From NCBI RefSeq assembly GCF_014645895.1, contig NZ_BMMP01000014.1, positions 124,001 through 188,000 on the forward strand: 64,000 nt of DNA, given 5' to 3'. The notes under the pieces are model-generated. The model saw nothing but the letters and a program-made list of their open reading frames with translations. It made no database searches and was not told the DNA's origin. The translations under genes were made by a program, and so were the position numbers. Below, in pieces: positions 41,638-49,974 of the stretch (position 1 is its first letter; every line of letters begins with the position of its first letter). This DNA is from Streptomyces daqingensis (GTDB taxonomy: Bacteria; Actinomycetota; Actinomycetes; Streptomycetales; Streptomycetaceae).

Positions 41638-42663
41638 GTGAACGCCCTCATCGGCGCGGTGCTGCTGGCACTGCTCTCGGCCGTCTGCTATGCCACGGCG
41701 GCCATCGTCCAGGAACGCATCGCGGCGACGACGCCGCCCAGCCGCTACGGGCTGCTGCGCTCCCCCCGCTGGTGGGGGGCCGTCGCCCTCAACGGGCTGG
41801 GGGCGGTGCTGCACGTCGGCGCGCTGGGCCTCGGCCCCCTGTCAGTGGTGCAGCCGCTGGGCGTGCTCACCCTCGTCCTCGCCCCTCCCCTGGCGGCCGT
41901 CATGGTCCGGCGACCCGTGAGCCGCACGGCCTGGCGGGGCATCGCCCTCGTCTCGGGCGGCCTCGCCGTACTCCTGGTGCTCACCGGGTCCACACCGAAC
42001 CGCTCGCTCGCGGGGGCGGAGCAGCCGGTGCTCGCGGCAGCGGTGGCGTGCGCCCTCGTGCTCCTCGTGGCGACCGCTGCGACGGCGGGGCGTCGCTCGC
42101 GGCTGACGCGTACCGTCTCGCTCGCCACGGCGGCGGGGGTCGCCTACGGAGCCGCGTCCGTCTTCATCAAGACGGTGGCCGACAGCTGGGGCACGTCACC
42201 GCTGCTGGTCCTCGCGCCGCTGATGGGCCTGATCGGCGTGCTCGCCGCGACGGGGCTGGCGACGTCGCAGGCCTCCTACCGGGGCGGCGGGCTCGCCACT
42301 CCGCTCGCGACGGCCACGGTGGTCAACCCGGCCTTCGCCGCCGTCGTCGGCATCGTGCTGCTCGACGAGGGCTTCCTGTTCGGGGCCCCGGGCGCGGCGG
42401 GCGCGGCCCTCGCGGCCTGCGCCACCGTCCGGGGCCTCTTCGTGCTGGCCGTCGACCACAGCGGGCGCGGCGCTCCAGCGCGGGACCCCGCCGCTTCCAC
42501 GCCGGTGCGGGGCCCCGGCCCCGTCATGGTGCGCCCGCCCGGCCGGCTCTCCCGCGCCGTGCACAGGGCGGCCGCGCACGGACACCTGGACCTCCATCCG
42601 CGGCGTGCACGGATCTGCGCCCGCCCGCACCGGCCACGACGCGTCACGGGCTCCCGGCGCTGA
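41638..42663 (+). CDS. DMT family transporter-like membrane protein
   Basis: A 341-aa membrane protein with about nine helices. ALIGAVLLALLSAVCYATAA and SPRWWGAVALNGLGAVLHVG open it, and QPLGVLTLVLAPPLAAVMVR and YGAASVFIKTVADSWGTSPL are features of the drug/metabolite transporter group found widely in Streptomyces. The C-terminal about 60 residues (after VDHSGRGAPAR) are soluble and rich in Arg, His and Pro. The start is uncertain: GTG 41638 was taken, GTG 41614 would add eight residues. The substrate is unknown. Confidence 0.85.
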   Translation: MNALIGAVLLALLSAVCYATAAIVQERIAATTPPSRYGLLRSPRWWGAVALNGLGAVLHVGALGLGPLSVVQPLGVLTLVLAPPLAAVMVRRPVSRTAWRGIALVSGGLAVLLVLTGSTPNRSLAGAEQPVLAAAVACALVLLVATAATAGRRSRLTRTVSLATAAGVAYGAASVFIKTVADSWGTSPLLVLAPLMGLIGVLAATGLATSQASYRGGGLATPLATATVVNPAFAAVVGIVLLDEGFLFGAPGAAGAALAACATVRGLFVLAVDHSGRGAPARDPAASTPVRGPGPVMVRPPGRLSRAVHRAAAHGHLDLHPRRARICARPHRPRRVTGSRR

Positions 42664-42718
42664 GCCGCCGCTGCGGGTGGCCCGCGGGCCGCGCGGGCTG
42701 CCGAGGGTCACTCGGCCG

Positions 42719-43330
42719 CTAGCCGGACCGTCCCTGCCACTCGCTGTACGGGACGCGGGCGATCTCGCGGACCTCGCCGAGCGTGGCCCACTCGTTCCTG
42801 CCCATCCGAGTGAGCGGACGCAGCCGCTCCGCCTCGGGGTGGCCGTCGACGAGGACGCCGTCGGAGACGGCGGCGTGCACGACGCGGCCGAAGACGACGG
42901 TGGAGTCGCCCAGCCGGACCGTGCTGTGCAGTACGCACTCCAGCGCCGCCGGCGAGGCGGCCACCCGCGGGGGCTTCACGCGCAGGCTCGGCTCCCGCTC
43001 CACGCCGGCCGCGTCGAACTCGCTCGTCCCCCGGGGGAAGTCGGTGGCCGTGTCGTTGATCTGCTCGAAGAGCCGCTCGGGCGCGAAGTTCACCACGAAC
43101 TCCCCGGTCTCCTCGATGTTGCGCAAGGAGTCCTTGCGGCCGACCGACGAGAACTGCACGACGGGCGGCGTGACGCACGCGACGTTGAAGAACGAGTGCG
43201 GCGCGAGGTTGTCGGTGCCGTCCGGCGTGGTGCTGGATACCCAGGCGATCGGGCGGGGCACGACGAGCGCGGTCAGCAGCCTGTAGAAGTCGCCCCGGGG
43301 AAGGCTCCCGGGATCGAAGTCGGTACGCAT
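42719..43330 (-). CDS. Flavin reductase family protein (FMN-binding)
   Basis: A 203-aa FMN-binding split-barrel protein of the flavin reductase-like/DUF447 group. FYRLLTALVVPRPIAWVSST is the strand-helix start, and DNLAPHSFFNVACVTPPVVQ and EFVVNFAPERLFEQ hold the FMN-contact residues. A C-terminal block ECVLHSTVRLGDSTVVFGRV completes the barrel. It likely reduces or binds FMN for a partner oxygenase, but none is adjacent. ATG 43330 was chosen over the frame start ten codons earlier. Confidence 0.92.
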   Translation of the reverse strand: MRTDFDPGSLPRGDFYRLLTALVVPRPIAWVSSTTPDGTDNLAPHSFFNVACVTPPVVQFSSVGRKDSLRNIEETGEFVVNFAPERLFEQINDTATDFPRGTSEFDAAGVEREPSLRVKPPRVAASPAALECVLHSTVRLGDSTVVFGRVVHAAVSDGVLVDGHPEAERLRPLTRMGRNEWATLGEVREIARVPYSEWQGRSG

Positions 43331-43399
43331 GGTGACAAGTGTCCCAGCCTGCCGCCCCACTCCCGGCAGCGCGTCCGGGCGGGAGGCGAAGTGCCTCGC

Positions 43400-43927
43400 T
43401 CAGCCGCGGAGTTCACCCTCCAGCAAGCCCATCGTGAACATGTCGTACCAGCGGCCGTCCCGCCGGAAGACCTGCCGCAGGCGCCCCTCCTCGACGAACC
43501 CGACCTTCTCGTAGACGTGGCGGGCCGGGTGGTTGTCGGTGACGACGGTCAGCGAGATCTTGTGCAGGCGCATCTTGTCGAACCCGTAGCGGCAGACCGT
43601 GCGCACGGCGTCGGTCGCGTGGCCGCGCCCCCAGTACGCCTTCTCCCCGATGTAGATGTCGAGTTCGGCGCAGCCCGTCTCGGGTTCGGCGTCCCTCAGC
43701 CGCACGAGACCGATCAGCTCGCCGTCCTCGCGGACCTGGATGCCGAGGAGGACTTCCCCGTAGGCGTTCGTCGCCCGTTCCTCCAGACGCTTCCTGACCT
43801 GGGCCAGGGACTGCGGATAATTCTCCTGCATCCAGCGGAACACGTCCGGGTCGTGGTTCCAGCGCCACACCCGCTCCGCCTCGGACGGGTCGAGGGCCCG
43901 CAGTTCGATGCTTTCTCCGAGAACCAT
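43400..43927 (-). CDS. GNAT family N-acetyltransferase (RimJ/RimL-like)
   Basis: A 175-aa single-domain acetyltransferase. ELRALDPSEAERVWRWNHDP, GLVRLRDAEPETGCAELDIY, the CoA loop YWGRGHATDAVRTVCRYGFD and HPARHVYEKVGFVEEGRLRQ follow the RimL-type order (motifs C, D, A, B). ATG 43927 has AGGAAGG upstream. The substrate may be an N-terminal residue, an aminoglycoside-like amine or a small molecule; sequence does not decide. It is divergent from the mat-like operon across a long leader region. Confidence 0.9.
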   Translation of the reverse strand: MVLGESIELRALDPSEAERVWRWNHDPDVFRWMQENYPQSLAQVRKRLEERATNAYGEVLLGIQVREDGELIGLVRLRDAEPETGCAELDIYIGEKAYWGRGHATDAVRTVCRYGFDKMRLHKISLTVVTDNHPARHVYEKVGFVEEGRLRQVFRRDGRWYDMFTMGLLEGELRG

Positions 43928-44911
43928 GACGGGCCTTCCTGTCGTCTAGCAGAACTGGTGGCCCAGTGAGAAGTAGCACCTACTCGATTGCATGCTCAAC
44001 TGAATATGATGCAGGGGGTAATCGGCGTGACACGCAGGGCTGCGAGCGAACGCTTTGGCCGGACACAGGCGGCGCCCGGTACGAGTGGACTCGTTCGGCC
44101 GCCTCAGCGCTCCCGGCGGGAGTTTCCCCTTCGGCACTGGATCTTCACTTCTTCTTCACGCAGGCCCATGACGTGCGATCTCTCGCAGACGCGGTGACGA
44201 ATGTCGCGATTCAGCGGAAGACGAGGAACCTGCATCAGATCCGCCCCGTCGCGATTGACGGGAAAGTAAGGAAGAAGTCGATAATTACGCACAACGACTT
44301 CTTTGTCTTTCAGGGCTGTCAACTCGCCTTTATCCGCACCTGAGCGAAGGCCGGAGCCGTACACGAGAGAGGCGGCCGACTGCCGCACGCCGAGCGGATC
44401 CGGCCAATGTCACCGTCACGGGGCGGGCGACTCTGTGAAGACGCGGTGATCGGCGAAATGCCGACGAAAGGTTCAGAACGGCGAGGCGACGCCAGAGCCC
44501 GTACACCGGGCCCGTCGTGATTGCCGATCGCTGCGCGCACGCCTGTCCACCCCGCCACGACCGGGTCATTCCCCTCGCCCGTCCGCCGGGAAACCCCCGT
44601 GACCACTGCGCGAACGAATCTCCCCCGGCCCGTCAGGAGCGCCGCTCCCGAGGCGAATTCCCGCCACGTGACCGCAACGCGCAGCGGTGTCGGCGACAAG
44701 CCCCGACGCCCGCATGACTGCCTTTTCCGCACAGTCGAGCGGCATGATGCGCAGTGGGGGAACCGGGGGGCCGGACTGCCAACCAAGAGTGGTGACGCAT
44801 GCGAATACGGCTACTGCCCAGCACCCCTGAGAAAAAGGCGACACAGTTCACAGGTGGATTACTGAATCTTTCCGGCTCACTCGCGTTCCAGGCTGGCTAC
44901 ACTCACGCCCC
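43928..44911. other. Long lower-GC region upstream of the mat-like operon
   Basis: Almost 1 kb without a convincing gene. Open frames on both strands (for example 43966-44343 plus and 44104-44388 minus) have codon use unlike the chromosome, no ribosome sites and no family pattern. The part from about 43970 to 44340 is visibly richer in A and T than the rest of the window. It contains an inverted repeat at 44272-44303 and a repeated GTCGCGATT (about 44204 and 44249). It is most easily read as a long regulatory leader, or as decayed DNA. Confidence 0.5.
44272..44303. repeat. Inverted repeat in mat-like upstream region
   Basis: AAGAAGTCG (44272-44280) and CGACTTCTT (44295-44303) are perfect inverted 9-base arms around a 14-base AT-rich centre (ataattacgcacaa). 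The sequence after it is T-rich (TGTCTTTC). It could be a terminator for an upstream transcript or a binding site; distance to the operon (about 600 bases) argues against a simple operator. Confidence 0.5.
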
Positions 44912-45301
44912 ATGCGATCCATGAACGACAGCCGTCGGAGGCGTGAAGACCAGAATCACCCGATATTCATTGCCAGTTCAGGTAGGCGCCGGAGACTCGT
45001 GCGCTATGCGGCAGTGACCATCGGGTGTGCCTGCACCGGGTATCTCGCCATCTTCGCCGCTGTGTTCGGGGGTCTGCAGGAGTCCACGGGCGAGAACCCG
45101 CCGCGCATGGACGAGCCGCTGCCCAGCAGTTCCTCCCAGAAGGACTCGGACGTTCCCGCGGGTGCGCAGTTCCCCGCGCGTTCGGAGTCGCCCGGAGCGA
45201 ACCCCTCGCCCAAGTCCTCCCAGGACCAGGGCCGTGACCCCTCGCCGTCCCCGACCGCACCGGCCACCTCCTCGGCCCGTCCCGGCGGCGCGAACAGGTG
45301 A
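44912..45301 (+). CDS. Small membrane-anchored protein preceding MatB-like synthase (MatA position)
   Basis: A 129-aa protein. Residues 1-30 are basic and cytoplasmic (RRRREDQ, GRRRRLVR), about 31-53 form one membrane helix (AAVTIGCACTGYLAIFAAVF), and the rest is a Ser/Pro/Gln-rich, extracytoplasmic, probably unfolded tail. Its stop overlaps the start of the large gene by 4 bases (GTGA), so the two are made together. In Streptomyces the matA gene stands in this position and is needed with matB for the aggregating glycan. I cannot confirm homology by sequence, so no symbol is given. ATG 44921 is an alternative start. Confidence 0.75.
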   Translation: MRSMNDSRRRREDQNHPIFIASSGRRRRLVRYAAVTIGCACTGYLAIFAAVFGGLQESTGENPPRMDEPLPSSSSQKDSDVPAGAQFPARSESPGANPSPKSSQDQGRDPSPSPTAPATSSARPGGANR

Positions 45302-47379
45302 GCCGTCACGCGCTGCGCCGGGACCCGCGGGGGCACTGGCTGCTGCTGCTGCTCTTCCTCCCCGTGGTCATCGCCGCGCTCGTCTTCGAGGGCTGGACGA
45401 ACCACGAGGTCGACGACGCGCGCAACAAGCGCCCGTGCACGACTCCCATGCCCAAGGCCGCGGACACCGGCGACCCGGTCCTGCGCCTGAACGACGGCAC
45501 CATCCAGACCGCCTCCATGCCGCCGCGCACGGCCGCCCTCACCTTCAACGGCGGCCCCGATCCCGTATGGACGCCCCGGGTGCTGGACCTGCTGCGCAAG
45601 CACCGCGCGCAGGCCACCTTCTTCATCTACGGGTCCCAGGCGACCCGCCACCCGGAGCTGGTGCGCCGGATCCGCGCCGAGGGCCACGAGATCGGCTCGT
45701 ACACCTACACGGGCGGCGACCTCGGATCGGCCTCGCCGTTGCGCTCCAAGATGGAGCTGTCGCTGACGCAGACGGCGCTCGCCGGCTCGGCCGGCGTCAA
45801 CACGGGGCTGCTGAGGCTGCCGCACACGACCGCGGCGGACACCCTGTGCGGCGAGTCCTGGGACGCCGCCGTGCGCAGCGCCGAGCAGGGCTATCTGATC
45901 GTCGCGGCGGACCGCAAGTCGCGGAAGCCGTCGCAGGGCGTGGTGCGCCAGTACAGCAACTCGGACCTCGGTTATCACGAGGCTGAGCAGTTGCTGCGCA
46001 ACCGGAACGTGGAGAGGTTCACGACCGTCACAGACGGGCTGGGACGGCCCTCCCCCACCACGACCGTCTCCGCCGCGGAGAGGCTGCGGGGCGAGGGCCT
46101 GATCTGGGCGAGGATGCTCGGCGCCTTCTTCACCAGCGCGATGGCGTGGGCCCTCGTGGCGGCGGGAGGGCTCAGCCTTCTGAGGCTCATCCTGCTGCTG
46201 ATGTTCGCGCGGATGCACACGAACCGGCTGCAGCGGTTCCGGCCGGGCTCGCCGTGGCTGAGGGAGGTGAACGAACCGGTGACGGTGCTTGTGCCGGCCC
46301 ACAACGAGGAGGCGGGCATCGAGTCGACGGTGCGTTCGCTGCTGGCGTCCACGCATCCGTACCTGCAGGTGATCGTGATCGACGACGGCTCGACCGACGC
46401 CACCGCCGACATCGCCGAGCGCATCCAGGACCCGCGGGTCCTCGTCATCCGGCAGGGCAACACCGGCAAGCCGGGCGCCCTCAACACCGGTCTGGCGCAC
46501 GCGAGGTCGAACATCGTCGTGATGGTCGACGCGGACACCGTCTTCGAGCCGGAGGCCCTGCACCAGCTCGTCCAGCCGCTCGCCCACCCCGCGATCGGCG
46601 CGGTCAGCGGCAACACCAAGGTCGGCAACCGGCAGAAGCTGCTGGGCAAGTGGCAGCACCTGGAGTACGTCTTCGGCTTCAACCTCGACCGGCGCATGTT
46701 CGAGGTGCTGGAGTGCATGCCGACGGTCCCGGGAGCGATCGGCGCCTTCCGCCGCGACGCCCTGCTGGGCATCGGCGGCGTGAGCGAGGACACGCTGGCC
46801 GAGGACACCGACCTGACGATGGCCCTGTGGCGTGCCGGATGGCGCGTCGTCTACGAGGAGACGGCCATCGCCTGGACCGAAGTGCCCGAGACCCTGAGCC
46901 AGTTGTGGCGGCAGCGCTACCGCTGGTGCTACGGCACGCTGCAGTCCATGTGGAAGCACCGGCGGGCCGCGCTGGAGGTCGGGCCGGCAGGGCGCTTCGG
47001 GCGCCGCGGCCTGAGCTACCTCACGCTCTTCCAGATCGCGCTGCCTTTCGCCGCGCCCGTCGTCGACGTGTTCTTCCTGTACGGCCTCTTCTTCCGCCAC
47101 CCCCTGGAGGCGCTGGGCGTCTGGCTCGGCTTCCTGGTCATGCAGATGGTGACCGCCGCGTACGCGCTGAGGCTGGACAGGGAGCCCCTGCGCGAGCTGT
47201 GGTCGCTGCCTCTGCAGCTGTTCGTCTACCGGCAGCTGCTCTATTTCGTGATCATCCAGTCAGTGGTGACGGCGTTGCTGGGTAACCGGCTGAAGTGGCA
47301 GCGCATGCGCCGGTCGGGCACCGCCGACCAGCATCTGCTCAGCGAACCCGCCAAGCAGCGCACCCTGTCGTCGAAGTGA
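45298..47379 (+). CDS. matB: MatB-like bifunctional protein: degenerate NodB domain plus GT2 glycan synthase
   Basis: A 693-aa membrane protein. One helix at about 15-33 precedes an extracytoplasmic NodB/CE4 fold (about 75-270), helices near 285-320, a cytoplasmic GT2 domain (328-550) and C-terminal helices. GT2 residues are intact: VLVPAHNEE, IDDGSTD (Asp 362), VDADT (411-413), EDTD (502-505) and QRYRW (539-543). The NodB domain keeps AQATFFIYGSQATRHPELVR and AEGHEIGS. Its catalytic motifs are gone: TFDDGPD reads TFNGGPD (82-88), the HxxxH pair reads Tyr 135/Gly 139, and the later RxPY, W and LHD motifs are altered. MatB of Streptomyces makes poly-N-acetylglucosamine for hyphal aggregation. 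Here synthesis is plausible and deacetylation is not. Confidence 0.85.
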   Translation: MSRHALRRDPRGHWLLLLLFLPVVIAALVFEGWTNHEVDDARNKRPCTTPMPKAADTGDPVLRLNDGTIQTASMPPRTAALTFNGGPDPVWTPRVLDLLRKHRAQATFFIYGSQATRHPELVRRIRAEGHEIGSYTYTGGDLGSASPLRSKMELSLTQTALAGSAGVNTGLLRLPHTTAADTLCGESWDAAVRSAEQGYLIVAADRKSRKPSQGVVRQYSNSDLGYHEAEQLLRNRNVERFTTVTDGLGRPSPTTTVSAAERLRGEGLIWARMLGAFFTSAMAWALVAAGGLSLLRLILLLMFARMHTNRLQRFRPGSPWLREVNEPVTVLVPAHNEEAGIESTVRSLLASTHPYLQVIVIDDGSTDATADIAERIQDPRVLVIRQGNTGKPGALNTGLAHARSNIVVMVDADTVFEPEALHQLVQPLAHPAIGAVSGNTKVGNRQKLLGKWQHLEYVFGFNLDRRMFEVLECMPTVPGAIGAFRRDALLGIGGVSEDTLAEDTDLTMALWRAGWRVVYEETAIAWTEVPETLSQLWRQRYRWCYGTLQSMWKHRRAALEVGPAGRFGRRGLSYLTLFQIALPFAAPVVDVFFLYGLFFRHPLEALGVWLGFLVMQMVTAAYALRLDREPLRELWSLPLQLFVYRQLLYFVIIQSVVTALLGNRLKWQRMRRSGTADQHLLSEPAKQRTLSSK

Positions 47380-47439
47380 CCGGCGGCGCCGGACGAAGCG
47401 AAGTGACCGGAATCAAGTGAGCGAGGGGAGAGTCGGGCC

Positions 47440-49062
47440 ATGAAGGACCCACACGACCAGTGGGCCGAGGATGGCCGCGGTTCGCGCGCCGGGGCCCGTC
47501 GGGGCCGTGCCGCCCGTACCGGGGGCCGTCGCAAGCGCGACGACTTCGACACGGGCGAGTACGCCGTGGGCGACCCCGTCAACGTGGTGAGCCCGGCCCG
47601 GCCCGGAGGCCCCGTGACGTATCCGCCGAGGCCGGAGGAGCGGAAGCGCTCCGGCGGCGAGGTCATCCAGGGCGAGGCAGTATCCGGGCGCACCACGCCG
47701 CTGCCCGCCCAGGAGCCCCCGGCTGCCGGGGCGGCCGGGCAGGGAACGCGACGGAGTGGCGGCATGCCGCCCGGTGCGGCCCAGCCCGCGGGTCCTCCCG
47801 GCCACGTCCAGCCCGGGATGCAGCCCGGAGTCCAGCCCGGTGCGGCACAGCCCGGGACGCACCCCGGTGCGATGCAGCCCGGCGCACATCCCGGTGCCGT
47901 CCAGACAGGGAGCCATTCCTCAGCCGTCCAGCCCGTGGGCCGGCACGGTGCCGTCCAGCCGGGCGGCCCGGGCGGGCCCGGCACTCCGGCCTTCCCGCCG
48001 GGAGGGGACGGCCCGGGCGGTCCGGGTGACGGCTTCTCCTCGCGCTTCGGCCCCGAGGCCCCCCGCGCCGGCCGGCGTCCCAAGCGCCGCCGCCCGCTGC
48101 GCCGTGCGGTCGTCATCCTGCTCGCCACGGTCATCACGGGTTCCGTGGGGACGTACGCGTGGGCGGAGACGAAGCTGCAGCGCAACGTCGATCTCAACAA
48201 GTTCGACTCCCGGCCCCCGCCCGGCAAGGGCACCAACTACCTCATCGTGGGCTCCGACAGCCGTGAAGGCCTCTCCGAGGAGGACAGGAAGAGGCTCAAC
48301 ACCGGTGTCTTCGGGGGCCGTCGCACCGACTCGATGATCCTGGTGCACAAGGGTGTGAACGGCACGACGATGGTCAGCTTCCCGCGTGACTCGTGGGTCA
48401 CCCTCCCCGGGTACACCCACCCCTCCACGGGAAAGACCTCGGGGCCCGTGAAGAACAAGCTCAACGCGGCCTTCTCGCAAGGCGGTCCGGAGCTGCTGAT
48501 CAGCACCATCGAGCAGAACACGGGCCTTCGGATCGACCACTACGCGGAGATCGGGTTCGCCGGCTTCGTGAACATCGTCGACGCCGTGGGCGGCGTCCCG
48601 ATGTGCGTCGACCGGAACATCAAGGACAAGGACTCGGGCGCCAACCTGAAGAAGGGCTGCCAGAACCTCGACGGTGCGGAGGCCCTGGCCTTCGTCCGCC
48701 AGCGCAAGCAGGAGGCCAAGGGCGACCTGGGCCGGACGCAGAACCAGCAGAAGTTCCTCTCGGCACTCGCCAAGAAGGCGGCGGACCCGGACACGGCCCT
48801 CGACCCCGGTGCCGTGTATCCCGCCGTGAGCGCCGGGCTCGACACCCTGATCGTCGACCAGGGCATGAGCCTGAAGGAGCTGAGCACCATGCTGCGGACG
48901 GTGCAGGGCATCTCGGACGGCGGCGGCAAGCGGATCAACGTCCCGACGAAGGGCCCGATCCGTACCCGCAAGGGCGACGCGGTGGCCTGGAACTCTGCTC
49001 AAGCGGAGAAGCTCTTCGGCCAGCTGAAGCGGGATCAGAGGGTGACGGTCCGCTCGCAGTAG
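47440..49062 (+). CDS. LytR-CpsA-Psr (LCP) family wall-polymer ligase
   Basis: A 540-aa membrane-anchored protein. Residues 1-222 are cytoplasmic and unfolded, with a basic start and a Gln-Pro-Gly repeat tract at about 109-185. A membrane helix at about 223-243 (AVVILLATVITGSVGTYAWA) is followed by the extracellular LCP domain: YLIVGSDSREG (Arg 275), GGRRTDSMILVH (Arg 294-295, Asp 297), SFPRDSWVTLPGY and FVRQRKQEAKGDLGRTQNQQ. LCP enzymes join lipid-linked glycopolymers to peptidoglycan. It starts 60 bases after the MatB-like gene with GAGGGGAG upstream, so it may attach the glycan made there (inference). Confidence 0.92.
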   Translation: MKDPHDQWAEDGRGSRAGARRGRAARTGGRRKRDDFDTGEYAVGDPVNVVSPARPGGPVTYPPRPEERKRSGGEVIQGEAVSGRTTPLPAQEPPAAGAAGQGTRRSGGMPPGAAQPAGPPGHVQPGMQPGVQPGAAQPGTHPGAMQPGAHPGAVQTGSHSSAVQPVGRHGAVQPGGPGGPGTPAFPPGGDGPGGPGDGFSSRFGPEAPRAGRRPKRRRPLRRAVVILLATVITGSVGTYAWAETKLQRNVDLNKFDSRPPPGKGTNYLIVGSDSREGLSEEDRKRLNTGVFGGRRTDSMILVHKGVNGTTMVSFPRDSWVTLPGYTHPSTGKTSGPVKNKLNAAFSQGGPELLISTIEQNTGLRIDHYAEIGFAGFVNIVDAVGGVPMCVDRNIKDKDSGANLKKGCQNLDGAEALAFVRQRKQEAKGDLGRTQNQQKFLSALAKKAADPDTALDPGAVYPAVSAGLDTLIVDQGMSLKELSTMLRTVQGISDGGGKRINVPTKGPIRTRKGDAVAWNSAQAEKLFGQLKRDQRVTVRSQ

Positions 49063-49148
49063 AGCGGGGCGGCCTTCCGGCGCCCGGCCCGGAAAACGCC
49101 TTCCTGCCTCCTCCCGCGGGGCGCCTCGCAGGTCACGACAGCTGGTCG

Positions 49149-49194
49149 GCCGTGCCGGCCACGGGCGCCGTCTCACGCCCGTGGCCGGCACGGC
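49149..49194. terminator. Very strong bidirectional terminator
   Basis: A perfect 19-base inverted repeat (left arm 49149-49167 starting GCCGTGCCGGCC, right arm 49176-49194) with an 8-base loop ccgtctca. It is the longest perfect stem I found in the window. It lies between the convergent LCP and M23-like genes and would end transcripts from both sides. Confidence 0.85.
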
Positions 49195-49272
49195 TCACGT
49201 CTGCCGTCCGCTACATCGGCCCCCGGCCCGGGCCGTGGGAGCGGATCGCGCCCGCCGTGGTCGGCACGAGCG

Positions 49273-49974
49273 TCAGCAGGCCTGCTGCGGGCCGGAGTTC
49301 TGCGTGCCGACGCGGCCGACGACGGTCTCGTCGCCGAGCGTGGTGCCGGCGCCGCGGTTGATGTAGCAGGAATAGCGCGTCTTGTTGATGACTTCGAGGT
49401 GGATGTGGGCGCCGGAGTCGCCGTTGACCTGGTAGCACGAGGAGTAGCGGAACCGTCCGGTCTCGCCGAGCTTGGTCCACGGGCCGACGCTGGCTCCCAC
49501 GGCGATCGCGTCCGGCTTCTTGTCGACGTGCATGACGTCCGCGCGTCCGACGACCGTTCCCGTGGCGTCGTCGCGCGCCTCCAGGCCGATGCGGTAACCG
49601 CCGTCGGCGAGGTTCCCCGTGGCGCATCCCGGCTTGACGGTCACGACCCGGACGGACACCGGGTTCCCGGCGGACGTCTTGCTGCCGAACGGCGAGACGA
49701 CCGTGCCCCCCGGGTTGCGGTAGATGTCGACCGCCCAGTCGTTGAGATAGCCGTAGTTGTAGAAGACGCGGTGGTGGGAGGAGGGCGGCGTCTGGCCGAA
49801 CCGGTCCCAGATGGAGCTGCCCTGGATCGGCGGGTAGATGCCGATGGTGTCGGCGGCCTTCGGCGCTGCCTTTTCATCCGCCGGCTGCGCCGAGACGAGC
49901 GGCGCGGTCAGCAGGACCGAGGAGGCGGCGAGGGCCGTGGCGACGGCTATGCGTACGGAGGTTACGGGTCTCAA
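49273..49974 (-). CDS. Secreted M23-like (lysostaphin-fold) protein with altered first metal ligand
   Basis: A 233-aa exported protein. The Sec signal is at residues 1-30 (VRIAVATALAASSVLLTAPL ending VSAQP). The mature domain resembles M23 metallopeptidases: DWAVDIY (Asp 79, Asp 83), VVSPFGS and GAHIHLEV (His 190 and His 192). The normal pattern is HxxxD...HxH; here the first His is replaced by Asp (or Asn 78). Four cysteines (CATG, SSCY, YSCY and the terminal QAC) could form two disulfides. It may be a modified peptidase, or a binding protein that kept the fold. The start ATG 49974 fits the signal peptide. Confidence 0.75.
   Translation of the reverse strand: MRPVTSVRIAVATALAASSVLLTAPLVSAQPADEKAAPKAADTIGIYPPIQGSSIWDRFGQTPPSSHHRVFYNYGYLNDWAVDIYRNPGGTVVSPFGSKTSAGNPVSVRVVTVKPGCATGNLADGGYRIGLEARDDATGTVVGRADVMHVDKKPDAIAVGASVGPWTKLGETGRFRYSSCYQVNGDSGAHIHLEVINKTRYSCYINRGAGTTLGDETVVGRVGTQNSGPQQAC

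Noticed and set aside
43966-44388. Small open frames on both strands upstream of the mat-like operon (43966-44343 plus, 44104-44388 minus)
   Set aside because: No ribosome site, no third-position G/C bias and no recognisable family. They overlap each other, so I treat the region as non-coding.
45538-45720. Frameshift or sequencing error as cause of the missing deacetylase motifs
   Set aside because: Residues before, between and after the altered motifs match the family in the same frame, so substitutions rather than a frame change explain the loss.
45004-47100. 698-codon open frame on the minus strand across the MatB-like gene
   Set aside because: Shadow of the GT2 fusion gene. The plus-strand reading has complete GT2 motifs, and the minus-strand reading is a low-complexity mix of Arg, His and Asp.
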